The position numbers and the translations under genes are program-made. A DNA stretch of 64,000 nt from DASUBV01 sp036510065 (GTDB lineage: Bacteria > Actinomycetota > Actinomycetes > Streptosporangiales > Streptosporangiaceae): assembly GCA_036510065.1 (NCBI GenBank), contig DATCEO010000146.1:1-64000 (forward strand). Reading direction: 5' to 3'. The notes below the pieces were generated by a model that was not told the origin of the DNA, did not search any database, and saw only the letters and a program-made list of their open reading frames with translations. Each line of letters starts with the position of its first letter. The stretch's first letter is position 1. Positions 42,257 to 51,164 of the stretch are shown in pieces.

Positions 42257-43969
42257 TCAGGACCTCATCTCGGCGTCCTGCACCGCGAGCGCCTCGGCCG
42301 CCTCGGCCCTGGCATACCTGACGTACCGGTAATGACCGCGGCCGATGAGGCCCGCTGCCGCCAGCGCCAGGGCCAGGACGCCGATCCAGATCAGCGTGCG
42401 GTAGTTCCTGGCCGCCGTCAGGCTGTAGTCGGTCGTGGTGATCGTGCCGGCGGACTTCGCCGCCAGGCCGAAGCTGATGGCGGTGGTGCCTGCGGGGACC
42501 GTGGGCGTCTGCCAGAGCGCGTGCCGCCACGAGCCCGAGGCGGGGAAGGCCGGGCTCGTCGTCCAGTAGACCCAGCTGCCCAGCGAGGTGCGCCGGTAGA
42601 TCTCCATCTGCGGCTGGCTGCTGGCCTGGTACCAGATTCCGGCGCGGTAGGCGTGGCCGGCCACGACCGACGGCGCGCAGAGCCCGAGGTCCATCCTGGG
42701 CAGGAGCTTGGCAATACCCGAGCCCTGCCTCGTGGTGCGGACCGTCTCGGCCGCCGCCCCCTGAGGGCCGCCGCCGGGGCGATAGGTGAAGCTCGCGACG
42801 GTGTGCCCGTAGTTGGCGGCCTGGAAACAGGCCGGCAGGCTGCCGCTGCCAGCCGCCAGCCGGGCGTTAGCCACGCCGGTACCATGCAGCCGGCGGGGCG
42901 CGGGCCCGGGCACCGCCGGCCGGACCGGCCCGCCGATGACCGCGGCCATGGTCTCCACGAAGGTAGTGCCGGCCTTCTGCTGGCCGGCCAGCCAGCTGAG
43001 CACCTCGCTCAGGATCGCGGGCGTGGTTCCCAGAGGGCAGTTCTCCTGGCAGATGTCGTGAATGGTGAAGACCACCCAGCCACCCCCGTGCAGCTGGGCT
43101 TCCCGGACATCGTGCTCGTAGGTGCCCGCCGTCCAGGTCGTGTTAACGGAGTTCACCTCGATCGGAGTTCGCACGTCCAGGGGGTCCTGCGGCGGAATGG
43201 ATTCCGCCCAGGCGCACGTCAGGCAGAGCCCCGCACCGCGGAGGGTGCCGGTGCCGAGGCCGGCGTTATAGCCACAGGCTCGCGTCAGCGTCTCCACGGC
43301 CGGGTTCACGGCCGCGAACGGGTACGCGAAATCGGTCGGGCGGAAGCCCCACCGGAAGAGGTTCGCCCGGTCGTCGCAGACCTCGCGCTTGGCCTCGGCG
43401 ACCGGCGTCGTCGTCAGCTGCTGATGCAGCACGCTGAGCCCGCCGATCTCATTGCCCGCGGCGGCGACCTTACGGATGTCCCCCAGCGTCAGGTAGGGCG
43501 AGGATCGGTGGCACTGCTGCTGGGCCAGCACGCAGACCAGTCCGGAGGGCACGAAGTACGTCGCGTGCATCCCGTACTTCGCGAACATCGGCAGGGACGG
43601 CATCTGATCGGCCAGGCCACCACCCCAGGCGAACGTCACCACCGTCTTATGCAGCCGGGCCGGCTCGGCCAGCGCCACCGTCCTCGGCCGGCCAGCATGG
43701 CGGGCTGGGCGAGGAGCGGGCGGGCCAGTCAGCCACTGGGCCGAGCTGGACGGCAGGGGCGCGGAGGACGTGGAGGGCGCGGGGCGCGGGGACAGCGCCG
43801 GACTGCCGGAGCCAGCCGCCGTGGAGCTGACGGACGGGCTGGCGGTAGCGCTGGAGCCGGCGGACGTGCCGTGGGCCGGGCTGGCGCCGGCGAGCGCCAG
43901 GCCGGCGGGCGACGCCAGCAGCGCCAGCGCGGCCCCCGCGAGCTGAATTCCCCACCTAGCCGGACGCAT
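42257..43969 (-). CDS. Exported NodB-fold protein lacking catalytic motifs (locus B)
   Basis: 570 residues. Signal peptide at 1–28 (MRPARWGIQLAGAALALLAS), a Ser/Pro/Ala-rich stretch to about 105, a NodB-like domain (HKTVVTFAWGGGLADQMPSL, GMHATYFVPSG, PTDFAYPFAAVNPAVETLTR), a second domain of about 170 residues that looks like a jelly-roll (YRAGIWYQASSQPQMEIYRR), and a C-terminal membrane helix (RTLIWIGVLALALAAAGLIG) with a basic tail. The TFDDG motif reads TFAWGG and the SHxxxH motif reads GGLSVLH, so the deacetylase metal site is not conserved. Start 43969 has GGAGAG eight or so bases upstream and overlaps the GT2 stop by 14 bases. Last gene of locus B. Confidence 0.82.
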   Translation of the reverse strand: MRPARWGIQLAGAALALLASPAGLALAGASPAHGTSAGSSATASPSVSSTAAGSGSPALSPRPAPSTSSAPLPSSSAQWLTGPPAPRPARHAGRPRTVALAEPARLHKTVVTFAWGGGLADQMPSLPMFAKYGMHATYFVPSGLVCVLAQQQCHRSSPYLTLGDIRKVAAAGNEIGGLSVLHQQLTTTPVAEAKREVCDDRANLFRWGFRPTDFAYPFAAVNPAVETLTRACGYNAGLGTGTLRGAGLCLTCAWAESIPPQDPLDVRTPIEVNSVNTTWTAGTYEHDVREAQLHGGGWVVFTIHDICQENCPLGTTPAILSEVLSWLAGQQKAGTTFVETMAAVIGGPVRPAVPGPAPRRLHGTGVANARLAAGSGSLPACFQAANYGHTVASFTYRPGGGPQGAAAETVRTTRQGSGIAKLLPRMDLGLCAPSVVAGHAYRAGIWYQASSQPQMEIYRRTSLGSWVYWTTSPAFPASGSWRHALWQTPTVPAGTTAISFGLAAKSAGTITTTDYSLTAARNYRTLIWIGVLALALAAAGLIGRGHYRYVRYARAEAAEALAVQDAEMRS

Positions 43970-45443
43970 GATGGCTCTCCGCTTCTTGTCCGTAGGCCGC
44001 TGCCTGCTGCGCCGCGGCCGGCGCAACAGCGGGCTCGATCAGGTAGGCCGCGCTGCGGATCTCGGGAATGATCGTCGCGGGCACCGGCCGCGGGGCGAGC
44101 CTGGCGTGCAGCCCCGGCGCGCGCCGTCGCGTCGGGCTCCTCCACACCCCGTTCGAGCTCGCCAGCCAGGCCAGCGGAATCGCCGACAGCCCGACAGCCG
44201 CGTCCAGCACGCGCATGAACGGGAAGAACGGTGCGGACAGCAGCAGCCGCGGCCTGCGCTCCACGGCCGCGACCAGGCAGGTCAACGCGAGGTCGGGCAC
44301 GACGACCCCGTAGAGGATCCTGGTCAGGTTCATATGGCTGGACACCACGGCGTACACCGGGCCGAAAACGGGCCAGGTCACGGCGCTGCTGACCAGGTCG
44401 GGGACGATCAGGACGGCCACGACCAGCGGCAGGAAGATGAACAGCAGGCTGGAGGTGACGAGCTCGGTGAGCATGAGCGCGAGCATGGCCGTGAACAGGT
44501 TGAGCCGGGGCGGATGCCGGCGAACTGTCTGCCACAGGCCGAGCGCCCACCGCCTCGTCTGGCGGATGTAGTCGTGCAGGTTGTCGGGGTCCTGGGTGAT
44601 CGCCACGGCGCCCAGGGTGAAGCCGACCTTGCCCAGCGCCTTCTGGTAGACCTCGAACGTCATGTTGAAGTCCTCGATCACCAGGCCAGGCGGGTTGATG
44701 TCGATGGCCGGGAGCACCGAGGTGCGGTAGAGGCTGGCGAAGCCCGGCACGATCGGCGTCGCGTTCACGTAGCGCGAGGTCTGGCCGAATTTCATGAGGC
44801 GCTGGCCGGCTGAGTAGATCCTCATCCGGTGGCCGACGAGCAGGTTCCCGAGCGGCGACAGCATCCGGCGGGTGTCGGTCTTGACGCAGCCCGCGACCGC
44901 CGCGATCTTCGGGGAGTCGAACAGCCGCAGCGCCGCGAGGAAGTAGCGGGGCTGCACCCGGGTGTCGGCGTCCAGGAGCATCAGGACCGGGAACCGTTCC
45001 ACGATCTTGAAGCGCTCGATGGCGTCCTTCAGCGCCCCGGCCTTGCCGACGTTCTGCCGGGTCTTGATGGCCTTCACCCCGCAGCTCAGCGCGATCTCGA
45101 AGGTATCGTCGGTCGACCCGTCGGACACGACATGCACGTTCCGGCGCGGGACCAGCTTCGTGATCGCCTCCACGCTGTCCGCGATGACGGCCGCCTCGTT
45201 GTGGGCCGGGATCAGCACGGCGACGTCATCGACGGTCAGGTGGATCCGGCGCGAGCGCCGGCCGGCCGGATCATGGCGCAGCGCGACCACGTTCTCGTGG
45301 CTGGCGGCGGCCAGGGTCGCGGCGCGCCGGCGCGAGCGCCACCGGCCCACCGTCAGCTGGTCGACCAGCCGGATCAGTCCGACCGTGCCCCACACGGCGA
45401 AGTTCACGCCGAAGACCAGGATGACCATTGCCCACGTCGGCAT
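43956..45443 (-). CDS. Processive GT2 glycosyltransferase, PgaC/IcaA-like (locus B)
   Basis: Membrane synthase of 495 residues. An N-terminal helix (WAMVILVFGVNFAVWGTVGL), a cytoplasmic GT-A domain with VAVLIPAHNEAAVIADSVEA, LLDADT (Asp158, Asp160), the acceptor-site VIEDFNMTFEV (Glu257-Asp258) and QTRRW at 295–299, then three or four further helices. The QxxRW motif and layout are those of processive beta-glycan synthases such as PgaC/IcaA (poly-beta-1,6-GlcNAc) and hyaluronan or cellulose synthases. The ATG overlaps the stop of the GH18 gene by one base (TAATG). No c-di-GMP PilZ domain is fused. Confidence 0.91.
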   Translation of the reverse strand: MPTWAMVILVFGVNFAVWGTVGLIRLVDQLTVGRWRSRRRAATLAAASHENVVALRHDPAGRRSRRIHLTVDDVAVLIPAHNEAAVIADSVEAITKLVPRRNVHVVSDGSTDDTFEIALSCGVKAIKTRQNVGKAGALKDAIERFKIVERFPVLMLLDADTRVQPRYFLAALRLFDSPKIAAVAGCVKTDTRRMLSPLGNLLVGHRMRIYSAGQRLMKFGQTSRYVNATPIVPGFASLYRTSVLPAIDINPPGLVIEDFNMTFEVYQKALGKVGFTLGAVAITQDPDNLHDYIRQTRRWALGLWQTVRRHPPRLNLFTAMLALMLTELVTSSLLFIFLPLVVAVLIVPDLVSSAVTWPVFGPVYAVVSSHMNLTRILYGVVVPDLALTCLVAAVERRPRLLLSAPFFPFMRVLDAAVGLSAIPLAWLASSNGVWRSPTRRRAPGLHARLAPRPVPATIIPEIRSAAYLIEPAVAPAAAQQAAAYGQEAESHHASG

Positions 45444-46696
45444 TACGAGGCTCCCCGGCGGGCCGGGTGCCCGGTGCGCGACCCCGGTGGCAGCACCTGA
45501 TGCAGCGCCTGCCAGGTACCGGGATCACCGGCGCCGTACATCCACAGGTAGACGCCGCCGATGCCGGCCCTCGCGGCCAGGTCGAACTTGGCCCGCGCGC
45601 TGGCCGCATTCTCGAACCACACGGTGTGCCGGTGACCGGCGGCATCGGTATAGCCGAACCACGGGGCCTGGCTGACCGCGTCATACTGCGGCGTCACGTG
45701 GTGCTGGCGGGCTATCTGCAGCGCCTCAGGCCAGGTGACCGAGGCCCCGTGGCCGCCGGACCAGTCGTAGCCGTACTGCGGGATGCCGAGCACGATCTTC
45801 GACGCCGGCATCTGGGTCCTGGCGTAGCTGAGCACGCCGCGGATCCAGCCGACCGGGGCAATGGGACCGGGCGGGGAGGAGTCCCAGTGGTAGTCGTAGC
45901 CCATCAGCCGCACCTGGTCGGCGACCTTGCCGATGGCCGCGTAGTCCTGGGCGACGTTACGCGGGGCGTACCCGGCGTTGCTCGCCTTCGCGAACAGGGC
46001 CACGGACAGCAGCTTTCCCCTGGCGTGCAGCGCCCCCGCGAGCCGGACGACAAACGCGGTGAAGGCCTGCCGGTCGCTGGCGTGCAGCTCCTCGTAGTCC
46101 AGGTCGATGCCGGCGTAGCCGTTGGAGTCGGCCAGCGCGACGATGGCCGCTACCTGCCGCCCGGCCATCGCCGGATCGTGCAGCACGCGGGCCACCGGCG
46201 CGTACGACCAGTTGCCCTGGGCATCCACGTTGGCCAGGGTCGGCACGATGGGCAGGCCCTGCGCGCGCAGGCGCGTCAGCTGCCCGTTGATCGCGGACAG
46301 GCTGATGCCGGAGTCGAGAATGATCTGGCCGTTGCTCCCGACGCCGTACATCCACGGGGAGACCTCGCTGACGTCACGCCGGTTGGCGAGGACCGCGTCG
46401 GTACCCGGGCCGATGTTCCAGTACGGCAGGGACGCCACCACCAGGGCCCGGTGGGTCACCGGGGCGGGCGGCGGCTGGCTGGCGCGCATGATCAGCAGGA
46501 CCGCCAGGATGCCCGCGGGCACGACGGCCAGCCAGGCGAAGCCGCCCCGCCCGCGGTGCCTGCGCCGCCCGGCGGCGGGAGGGCCCGCTTCCGGGCTCCC
46601 CCCGGCCGCCACGGTGAGCTGCGGCCGGTCGGACTGTGCCCGATCGGACTGTGCCCGGTCGAACTGGGGCCGGCTGCCCGGCAGGTCATGATGCAC
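45443..46696 (-). CDS. Membrane-anchored GH18-type glycoside hydrolase-like protein (locus B)
   Basis: 417 residues from a GTG at 46696 (the start is uncertain; the frame is open upstream into the SDR gene). A cytoplasmic Arg-rich start containing three 15-bp-encoded repeats, one transmembrane helix at about 53–70 (FAWLAVVPAGILAVLLIMRA), then an outer GH18 barrel: VVASLPYWNIGPGTDAVLAN, SEVSPWMYGVGSNG, YAGIDLDYEELHA with Asp198, Asp200 and catalytic Glu202, QVRLMGYDYHWDSSPPGP and GGVYLWMYGAGDPGTW. This is the spore-germination SleL/YaaH-like GH18 group. With the adjoining PgaC-like GT2 and NodB-like protein it recalls the two halves of PgaB. Confidence 0.86.
   Translation of the reverse strand: MHHDLPGSRPQFDRAQSDRAQSDRPQLTVAAGGSPEAGPPAAGRRRHRGRGGFAWLAVVPAGILAVLLIMRASQPPPAPVTHRALVVASLPYWNIGPGTDAVLANRRDVSEVSPWMYGVGSNGQIILDSGISLSAINGQLTRLRAQGLPIVPTLANVDAQGNWSYAPVARVLHDPAMAGRQVAAIVALADSNGYAGIDLDYEELHASDRQAFTAFVVRLAGALHARGKLLSVALFAKASNAGYAPRNVAQDYAAIGKVADQVRLMGYDYHWDSSPPGPIAPVGWIRGVLSYARTQMPASKIVLGIPQYGYDWSGGHGASVTWPEALQIARQHHVTPQYDAVSQAPWFGYTDAAGHRHTVWFENAASARAKFDLAARAGIGGVYLWMYGAGDPGTWQALHQVLPPGSRTGHPARRGAS
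46628..46672. repeat. Three 15-bp tandem units in the GH18-type gene
   Basis: GTCGGACTGTGCCCG and close variants, in frame, encode repeated Asp-Arg-Ala-Gln-Ser in the cytoplasmic N-terminus. Confidence 0.8.
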
Positions 46697-46712
46697 AGCG
46701 CTGATCCCGCAT

Positions 46713-47699
46713 TCATGAAGCCGTGACGGCGATGTTACGGCTGGCTTCCTGGTCGCCGATGACGGCCCGGATGATGTCGTCGAGGGTCCGGGTCGGGGTG
46801 AAGCCGCACGTAGCGCGGGCCAGGCCGCAATCGGGAATGCGGCGCTGCATGTCCTCGTAGCCCGACCCGTAGGCCTCCAGGTAGGGGGTATGGGTAATGG
46901 CACTGCGAGATCCCGTGGCGGCCACGATGCGCCGGGCGAGCTCGTTGATCGAGACCTGCTCGTCGTTGCCCAGGTTGAAGGCCCGGCCGTAGGCCTCCGG
47001 GCTGGCCATCAGCGCGATCAGGGCCGGGATCACGTCCTGCACGTGGCAGAAGCAGCGGATCTGGTCACCGGTGCCGTAGACGGTGATGGGCTCGCCGGCC
47101 AGGGCCTGCTGGGTGAACCGGGGAATGACCATCCCGTACCGGCCGGTCTGCCGCGGGCCGACGGTATTGAAGAACCGGATGATGACCGCCTTGAGCCCGC
47201 GCTCGCGGCAGTAGGCGTCGATGAGGCTCTCGTCGATGGCCTTGGCCTCGGCATAGCTCCAGCGCGACTTGAGCGGCGAGCCGATGATGCGGTCGTCGTC
47301 CTCGCGCAGGCCGGGCTTGGAGTTCTTGCCGTAGATCTCGCTCGTCGAGGCGGCCAGCAGGACGGCGCCGCTGCGGGCGGCGGCCTCGACCACGTGCTCG
47401 GTGCCGTAGATGTTGGTCCGCAGGCTTTCCAGGGTGCGGTCCCGGATGACGAAGGCGCCCACGGCGGCAGCCAGGTGGTAGACCTGCTGGCACCCGGCGG
47501 TGAGCTCGCCGACCAGCTCCTCGTCCAGGATGGAGCCCTGCACCAGGCGGAAGCCCGGGTGATCCGCGACAGCCTGCAGGTTCGCCAGCCGCCCGGTGCT
47601 CAGGTCGTCCAGGCCGGTCACCTGATGGCCGTCGGCCAGCAGGGCCTGCACCAGGTGCGATCCGATGAAGCCGGCGGCGCCGGTGACGAGAATCCTCAC
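46713..47699 (-). CDS. SDR-family NAD-dependent epimerase/decarboxylase (locus B)
   Basis: 328 residues, extended SDR. ILVTGAAGFIGSHLVQALLA near residue 3, YHLAAAVGAFVIRDRTLESL, catalytic STSEIYGKN and WSYAEAKAIDESL (Tyr-x3-Lys), IRFFNTVGPRQTGRYGMVIP. The chain resembles UDP-glucuronate decarboxylases and UDP-glucose 4-epimerases; with a nucleotide-sugar dehydrogenase in the same operon, action on a UDP-uronic acid is a fair guess. It lies three bases after the GT4 stop and is followed by the GH18 gene. Confidence 0.87.
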   Translation of the reverse strand: MRILVTGAAGFIGSHLVQALLADGHQVTGLDDLSTGRLANLQAVADHPGFRLVQGSILDEELVGELTAGCQQVYHLAAAVGAFVIRDRTLESLRTNIYGTEHVVEAAARSGAVLLAASTSEIYGKNSKPGLREDDDRIIGSPLKSRWSYAEAKAIDESLIDAYCRERGLKAVIIRFFNTVGPRQTGRYGMVIPRFTQQALAGEPITVYGTGDQIRCFCHVQDVIPALIALMASPEAYGRAFNLGNDEQVSINELARRIVAATGSRSAITHTPYLEAYGSGYEDMQRRIPDCGLARATCGFTPTRTLDDIIRAVIGDQEASRNIAVTAS

Positions 47700-47702
47700 G
47701 AG

Positions 47703-48896
47703 TTACCCCTTCGCTGATTCGGCGGCTGGGCTGGCCGGGGCCGGCCGGGCGGACTTCCCGCCCGGCGCGGACTGCCGCAGGCGGCGGCCCCGGCGGAGGG
47801 CGCGCCAGCTGCGACGCGCCGCGAGCTGGTCGTAAAAATCATCAATGCGGTTCGTGACGGCCTGGATCCCGTAGGCCTTCTCCACCGCGGGCTCGGGGAC
47901 CCGGTCGCGGTGCCCGGCCCGCACCTCGGCGGCCATCGCCTCGCGGATGCCCTCGGCAGTCGACGGGACCGGCCAGGCGCGGGTCACGTCCAGCCCGCCG
48001 AGCGCGGGACAGGTGGTGTACAGGACCGGCATCCCGTTGCCCAGTGCCTCCAGCACCGAGAGGCCGAACGTCTCCTGGGCGGAGGAGGCGACGAACAGGT
48101 CCATCGCCGAGAGCATGGCCGCGACGTCATGGCGCTCTCCGGCGAAGATCACCCCGCCGGTGGCCCCGCACCTGGCCGCCGTCTCCTCCAGGTGGGCCTG
48201 CTCCTCGCCCTTGCCGACGATCAGCAGCTTGGTGCGGTCATTCAGCAGCGGGGCAGCGGCCTCGATCACCAGCTCGAACTGCTTGTTCGGGTCCAGGCGC
48301 CCCAGCACCCCGATCACGTAGTCGTCTCGGCCGAGCCCGAACTGCTCCCGGACCGACTGCCGGGCGGCGCTGTCGAAGGAGATGCGGCCCAGGTCGACGC
48401 CATTGGGGATGACGGTGATCCGGGCCTGCCGCACGCCCCAGGCGGCCATCCGGTCGCGGACCGTCTGCGACACCGCGATCGTCGCGTCGGAGAACCGCTC
48501 GGTAGCCAGGTACAGGGCCCGGACGCCCGGCGTCATCTTCCGGCGCTCCAGGTGCGTCTCGCCGATCGAGTGCTCGGTGCTCAGCACCACGGGCGTTCCG
48601 GCCAGCCAGGCCGCCGGCCGGCCGTAGACCTGCGACCGGTACAGGTGCGTGTGCACGACGTCGTAGCCGCCGGCGCGGATCAGCCGGTGCAGTTCGAGCA
48701 GCGCCGAGAGCTGCGTGTTCCGGGTCATCCCCAGGTCACGCACCCGGTTGCCGTCCTCGCGGATCATCTCCGCCACTGGCCCGGCGTTGTAGAGCGTGAC
48801 GACGTCGCAATCGTGGCGGGTGTGCTGGAGGAACGACTTCAGCTGCAGCTCGGCCCCGCCGACCCCCAGACCGGTAATGACATGCAGAACCTTCAC
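47703..48896 (-). CDS. GT4-family glycosyltransferase (locus B)
   Basis: 397 residues. MKVLHVITGLGVGGAELQLK, VVHTHLYRSQVYGRPAAWLA, STEHSIGETHLERRKMTPGV, VIGVLGRLDPNKQFELVIEA and the donor-binding QETFGLSVLEALGNGMPVLY. Clear paralogue of the locus A enzyme at 31004–32269, but without the 15-bp repeat tail. It follows the short glycosylphosphotransferase by 61 bases, so it may add the second sugar of the lipid-linked unit. Confidence 0.91.
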   Translation of the reverse strand: MKVLHVITGLGVGGAELQLKSFLQHTRHDCDVVTLYNAGPVAEMIREDGNRVRDLGMTRNTQLSALLELHRLIRAGGYDVVHTHLYRSQVYGRPAAWLAGTPVVLSTEHSIGETHLERRKMTPGVRALYLATERFSDATIAVSQTVRDRMAAWGVRQARITVIPNGVDLGRISFDSAARQSVREQFGLGRDDYVIGVLGRLDPNKQFELVIEAAAPLLNDRTKLLIVGKGEEQAHLEETAARCGATGGVIFAGERHDVAAMLSAMDLFVASSAQETFGLSVLEALGNGMPVLYTTCPALGGLDVTRAWPVPSTAEGIREAMAAEVRAGHRDRVPEPAVEKAYGIQAVTNRIDDFYDQLAARRSWRALRRGRRLRQSAPGGKSARPAPASPAAESAKG

Positions 48897-48957
48897 AGCC
48901 CCTCTTTCCTGACGCCGAAGCGGGAGGGCCCGCTGGCCCAGAACCCGGACAGATCTG

Positions 48958-49662
48958 TCATCTGGTCACCGCCGCCGTCCGCCGGGCCGGCCCGGTGACC
49001 ATGGCCAGGGTCCGGGCCAGGATCACGACGTCGAGCCAGAGCGACCAGTGGTCGATGTAGAAGTTGTCGAGGCGGACCCGCTCGTGAATTGAGGTGTCAC
49101 CGTGCAGTCCCTGCACCTGAGCCAGCCCCGTCAGCCCGGCGCGCATCCGGTGCCGGTCGTCATAGCGCGGGATCTCGCGCCCGAACTTGTCGGCGAAGTA
49201 CGGCCGCTCCGGCCGGGGGCCCACCAGGGACATGTCGCCGCGGATCACGTTGATCAGCTGCGGCAGCTCATCCAGGTGCGTGGCCCGCAGCCAGCGGCCG
49301 AGCGAGGTGAGCTGGTCGGTCGGCACCACCCAGCGGGTGTCGGAGTCCGGGTGCGCGGCCATGGTGCGCAGCTTGATGATCTCCGCCCGCCTGCCGCAGC
49401 CGACTACCCGGTCCTGGCGGAAGAAGGCCGGATGCCGGCGGCCGATGGCCAGCGCGAGCAGGCCGAGGAACGGGGCCGCCGCGCCGAGCATGATCGTGGC
49501 CGCCGCGATGTCGAAGCACCGTTTCACGCGCAGGCTGGCCGGCCTCCGCTCGCGCCGCAGCGGCGCGAGCGGGACTTCCCTCACCTCATCCGGGCAGGCC
49601 ACTGCCCTGACGAGGTCGCTGCGGCCGGCCGCCGTTGGCGACCGCAGAGCGCTGCCGAACAT
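48958..49662 (-). CDS. Short polyprenyl-phosphate glycosylphosphotransferase (locus B)
   Basis: 234 residues from the ATG at 49662: only the catalytic part of the family, with a single re-entrant or membrane helix (FDIAAATIMLGAAAPFLGLL) followed by IIKLRTM, RATHLDELPQLINVIRGDMS, VGPRPERP and GLTGLAQVQGLHGDTSIHER. This is the minimal PglC/WecP-like layout, unlike the full-length locus A enzyme at 33063–34505, though the catalytic domains are closely related. It begins the lipid-linked steps of locus B and lies 16 bases after the dehydrogenase stop. Confidence 0.9.
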   Translation of the reverse strand: MFGSALRSPTAAGRSDLVRAVACPDEVREVPLAPLRRERRPASLRVKRCFDIAAATIMLGAAAPFLGLLALAIGRRHPAFFRQDRVVGCGRRAEIIKLRTMAAHPDSDTRWVVPTDQLTSLGRWLRATHLDELPQLINVIRGDMSLVGPRPERPYFADKFGREIPRYDDRHRMRAGLTGLAQVQGLHGDTSIHERVRLDNFYIDHWSLWLDVVILARTLAMVTGPARRTAAVTR

Positions 49663-49678
49663 GACCGACGACCTTCGC

Positions 49679-51064
49679 CTAGACGATGACGCGGTGCGGA
49701 GCACCACTGAACTGATAGGTGCCGTCGAGCACCCGCGGGCAGTCCTGCACCCACGCGTAATCGACTCCCGGGTGCAGGGTGTGCACGACAGCCAGATCCC
49801 AGCCGAGCCCGGCGGGGGCGGGCTCGGTGCCCAGCTGGCTGCCGTCTGCCAGCTCGATCTTCGGGATCAGCGGGTCGTAGTAGCCCACCACGGCGCCGCG
49901 GGCCAGCAGGCTGGCGATCAGCGGCAGGGCCGAGGACTCGCGGAGATCCGCGACCCCGGCCTTGTAGCTGACCCCGACCACGATCACCCGTGCTCCGGCC
50001 AGGGCGCTGCCGCTGGCCGCCAGCACCTCGGCGGCTCGCTCGGCCACCCGGCTCGGACGCAGCCGGATGGAGGTCATCGCCTGCTCGATCAGCGGGGACC
50101 GCTGGCCCATGGCGCTGAGCTGCCACAGCAGGTAGTGCGGATCGCACGGGATGCAGTGGCCGCCCACCCCCGGCCCGGGGAAGGCCCCCAGGAACCCGTA
50201 CGGCTTGGTGCCCGCCGCCAGCGTGACCTCGACCGGGTCCAGGCCCAGCACGCCGCAGGCGTCAGCGAACTCGTTGGCCAGGGCCAGTGACACGGCGCGG
50301 AAGATGTTCTCGTAGAGCTTGGTCGCCTCGGCGGCCTCGGGCGAGCTCACCAGGTAGACCTCATCGGTGAGCTGGCCGATCACCGCAGCCGCCCGGGCGG
50401 CGCAGCCGGGCGTGATGCCCCCGACGACCCGCGGTGTCTCGCGCTGGAGATGATCGGCGTTACCGGGATCGATCCGCTCCGGGCTGAACGCCACGAACAC
50501 GTCCGTGCCGACCCGCAGGCCCCGCTCCTCCAGCGGGACGGCCAGCAGCTCGCGCGTGGTTCCGGCATAGGTCGTCGAGGTCAGGATCAGGGTCTGGCCC
50601 GGCCGCGCATGCGCGGCCACGCTCGCGCAGGCGGCCCGCAGCGCGCCGAGGTCGGGCAGGTAGTTGCCGTCCACCGGCGTCGGCACGCAGATGATGACCG
50701 CGTCCGCCTCGGTCACGGCGGCGGGATCGGAGGTCAGCTCCAGCGATCCGTCGGCCAGCGCGGCCTTCAGCCGGACGCTGTCGGGCTCGCCGAGGTCGGC
50801 TTCCCCGGCCATGATCGCCTGCAGGCGCGGCTGGCTGAGGTCGATCCCGATGATCCGCCCGCACCGCTCATGCAGCGCCGCCGCCGTCGGCAGGCCGACG
50901 TAGCCCAGCCCGACGATGGCCGCCGACCAGGTAGCCGCCTCGCCGGCGGTCCCGGCAATTGCTCCTGCCGCCCGGTCATTCCCCGGCGCCTCGAAAAGCA
51001 CCAGCTTGCCGCGCAACTGGTGCTCCCTGCCGTTTACTGCCAGCGAAAGCACGCTGTCTCTCAT
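49679..51064 (-). CDS. Nucleotide-sugar 6-dehydrogenase (locus B)
   Basis: 461 residues. NAD-binding AAIVGLGYVGLPTAAALHER near residue 48, the central helix with YENIFRAVSLALANEFADAC, and the active site GVGGHCIPCDPHYL with Cys304. The GGHCIP form is that of UDP-N-acetylhexosamine 6-dehydrogenases (WbpA/WecC/TviB type) rather than UDP-glucose dehydrogenase, so a UDP-N-acetylhexosaminuronic acid product is likely. About 45 N-terminal residues precede the Rossmann fold. It follows the CE4 gene by 100 bases and supplies a uronic acid building block for locus B. Confidence 0.9.
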   Translation of the reverse strand: MRDSVLSLAVNGREHQLRGKLVLFEAPGNDRAAGAIAGTAGEAATWSAAIVGLGYVGLPTAAALHERCGRIIGIDLSQPRLQAIMAGEADLGEPDSVRLKAALADGSLELTSDPAAVTEADAVIICVPTPVDGNYLPDLGALRAACASVAAHARPGQTLILTSTTYAGTTRELLAVPLEERGLRVGTDVFVAFSPERIDPGNADHLQRETPRVVGGITPGCAARAAAVIGQLTDEVYLVSSPEAAEATKLYENIFRAVSLALANEFADACGVLGLDPVEVTLAAGTKPYGFLGAFPGPGVGGHCIPCDPHYLLWQLSAMGQRSPLIEQAMTSIRLRPSRVAERAAEVLAASGSALAGARVIVVGVSYKAGVADLRESSALPLIASLLARGAVVGYYDPLIPKIELADGSQLGTEPAPAGLGWDLAVVHTLHPGVDYAWVQDCPRVLDGTYQFSGAPHRVIV

Positions 51065-51164
51065 TCCGGGGCATTCCTCTCAGTCATGAGAAAGATCAGG
51101 GGAAATAGTCCGTTAATGCCAGGAAGGCCCGCTCGTGACGCTCGCCGCGCCCGGCAGCCGGCCT

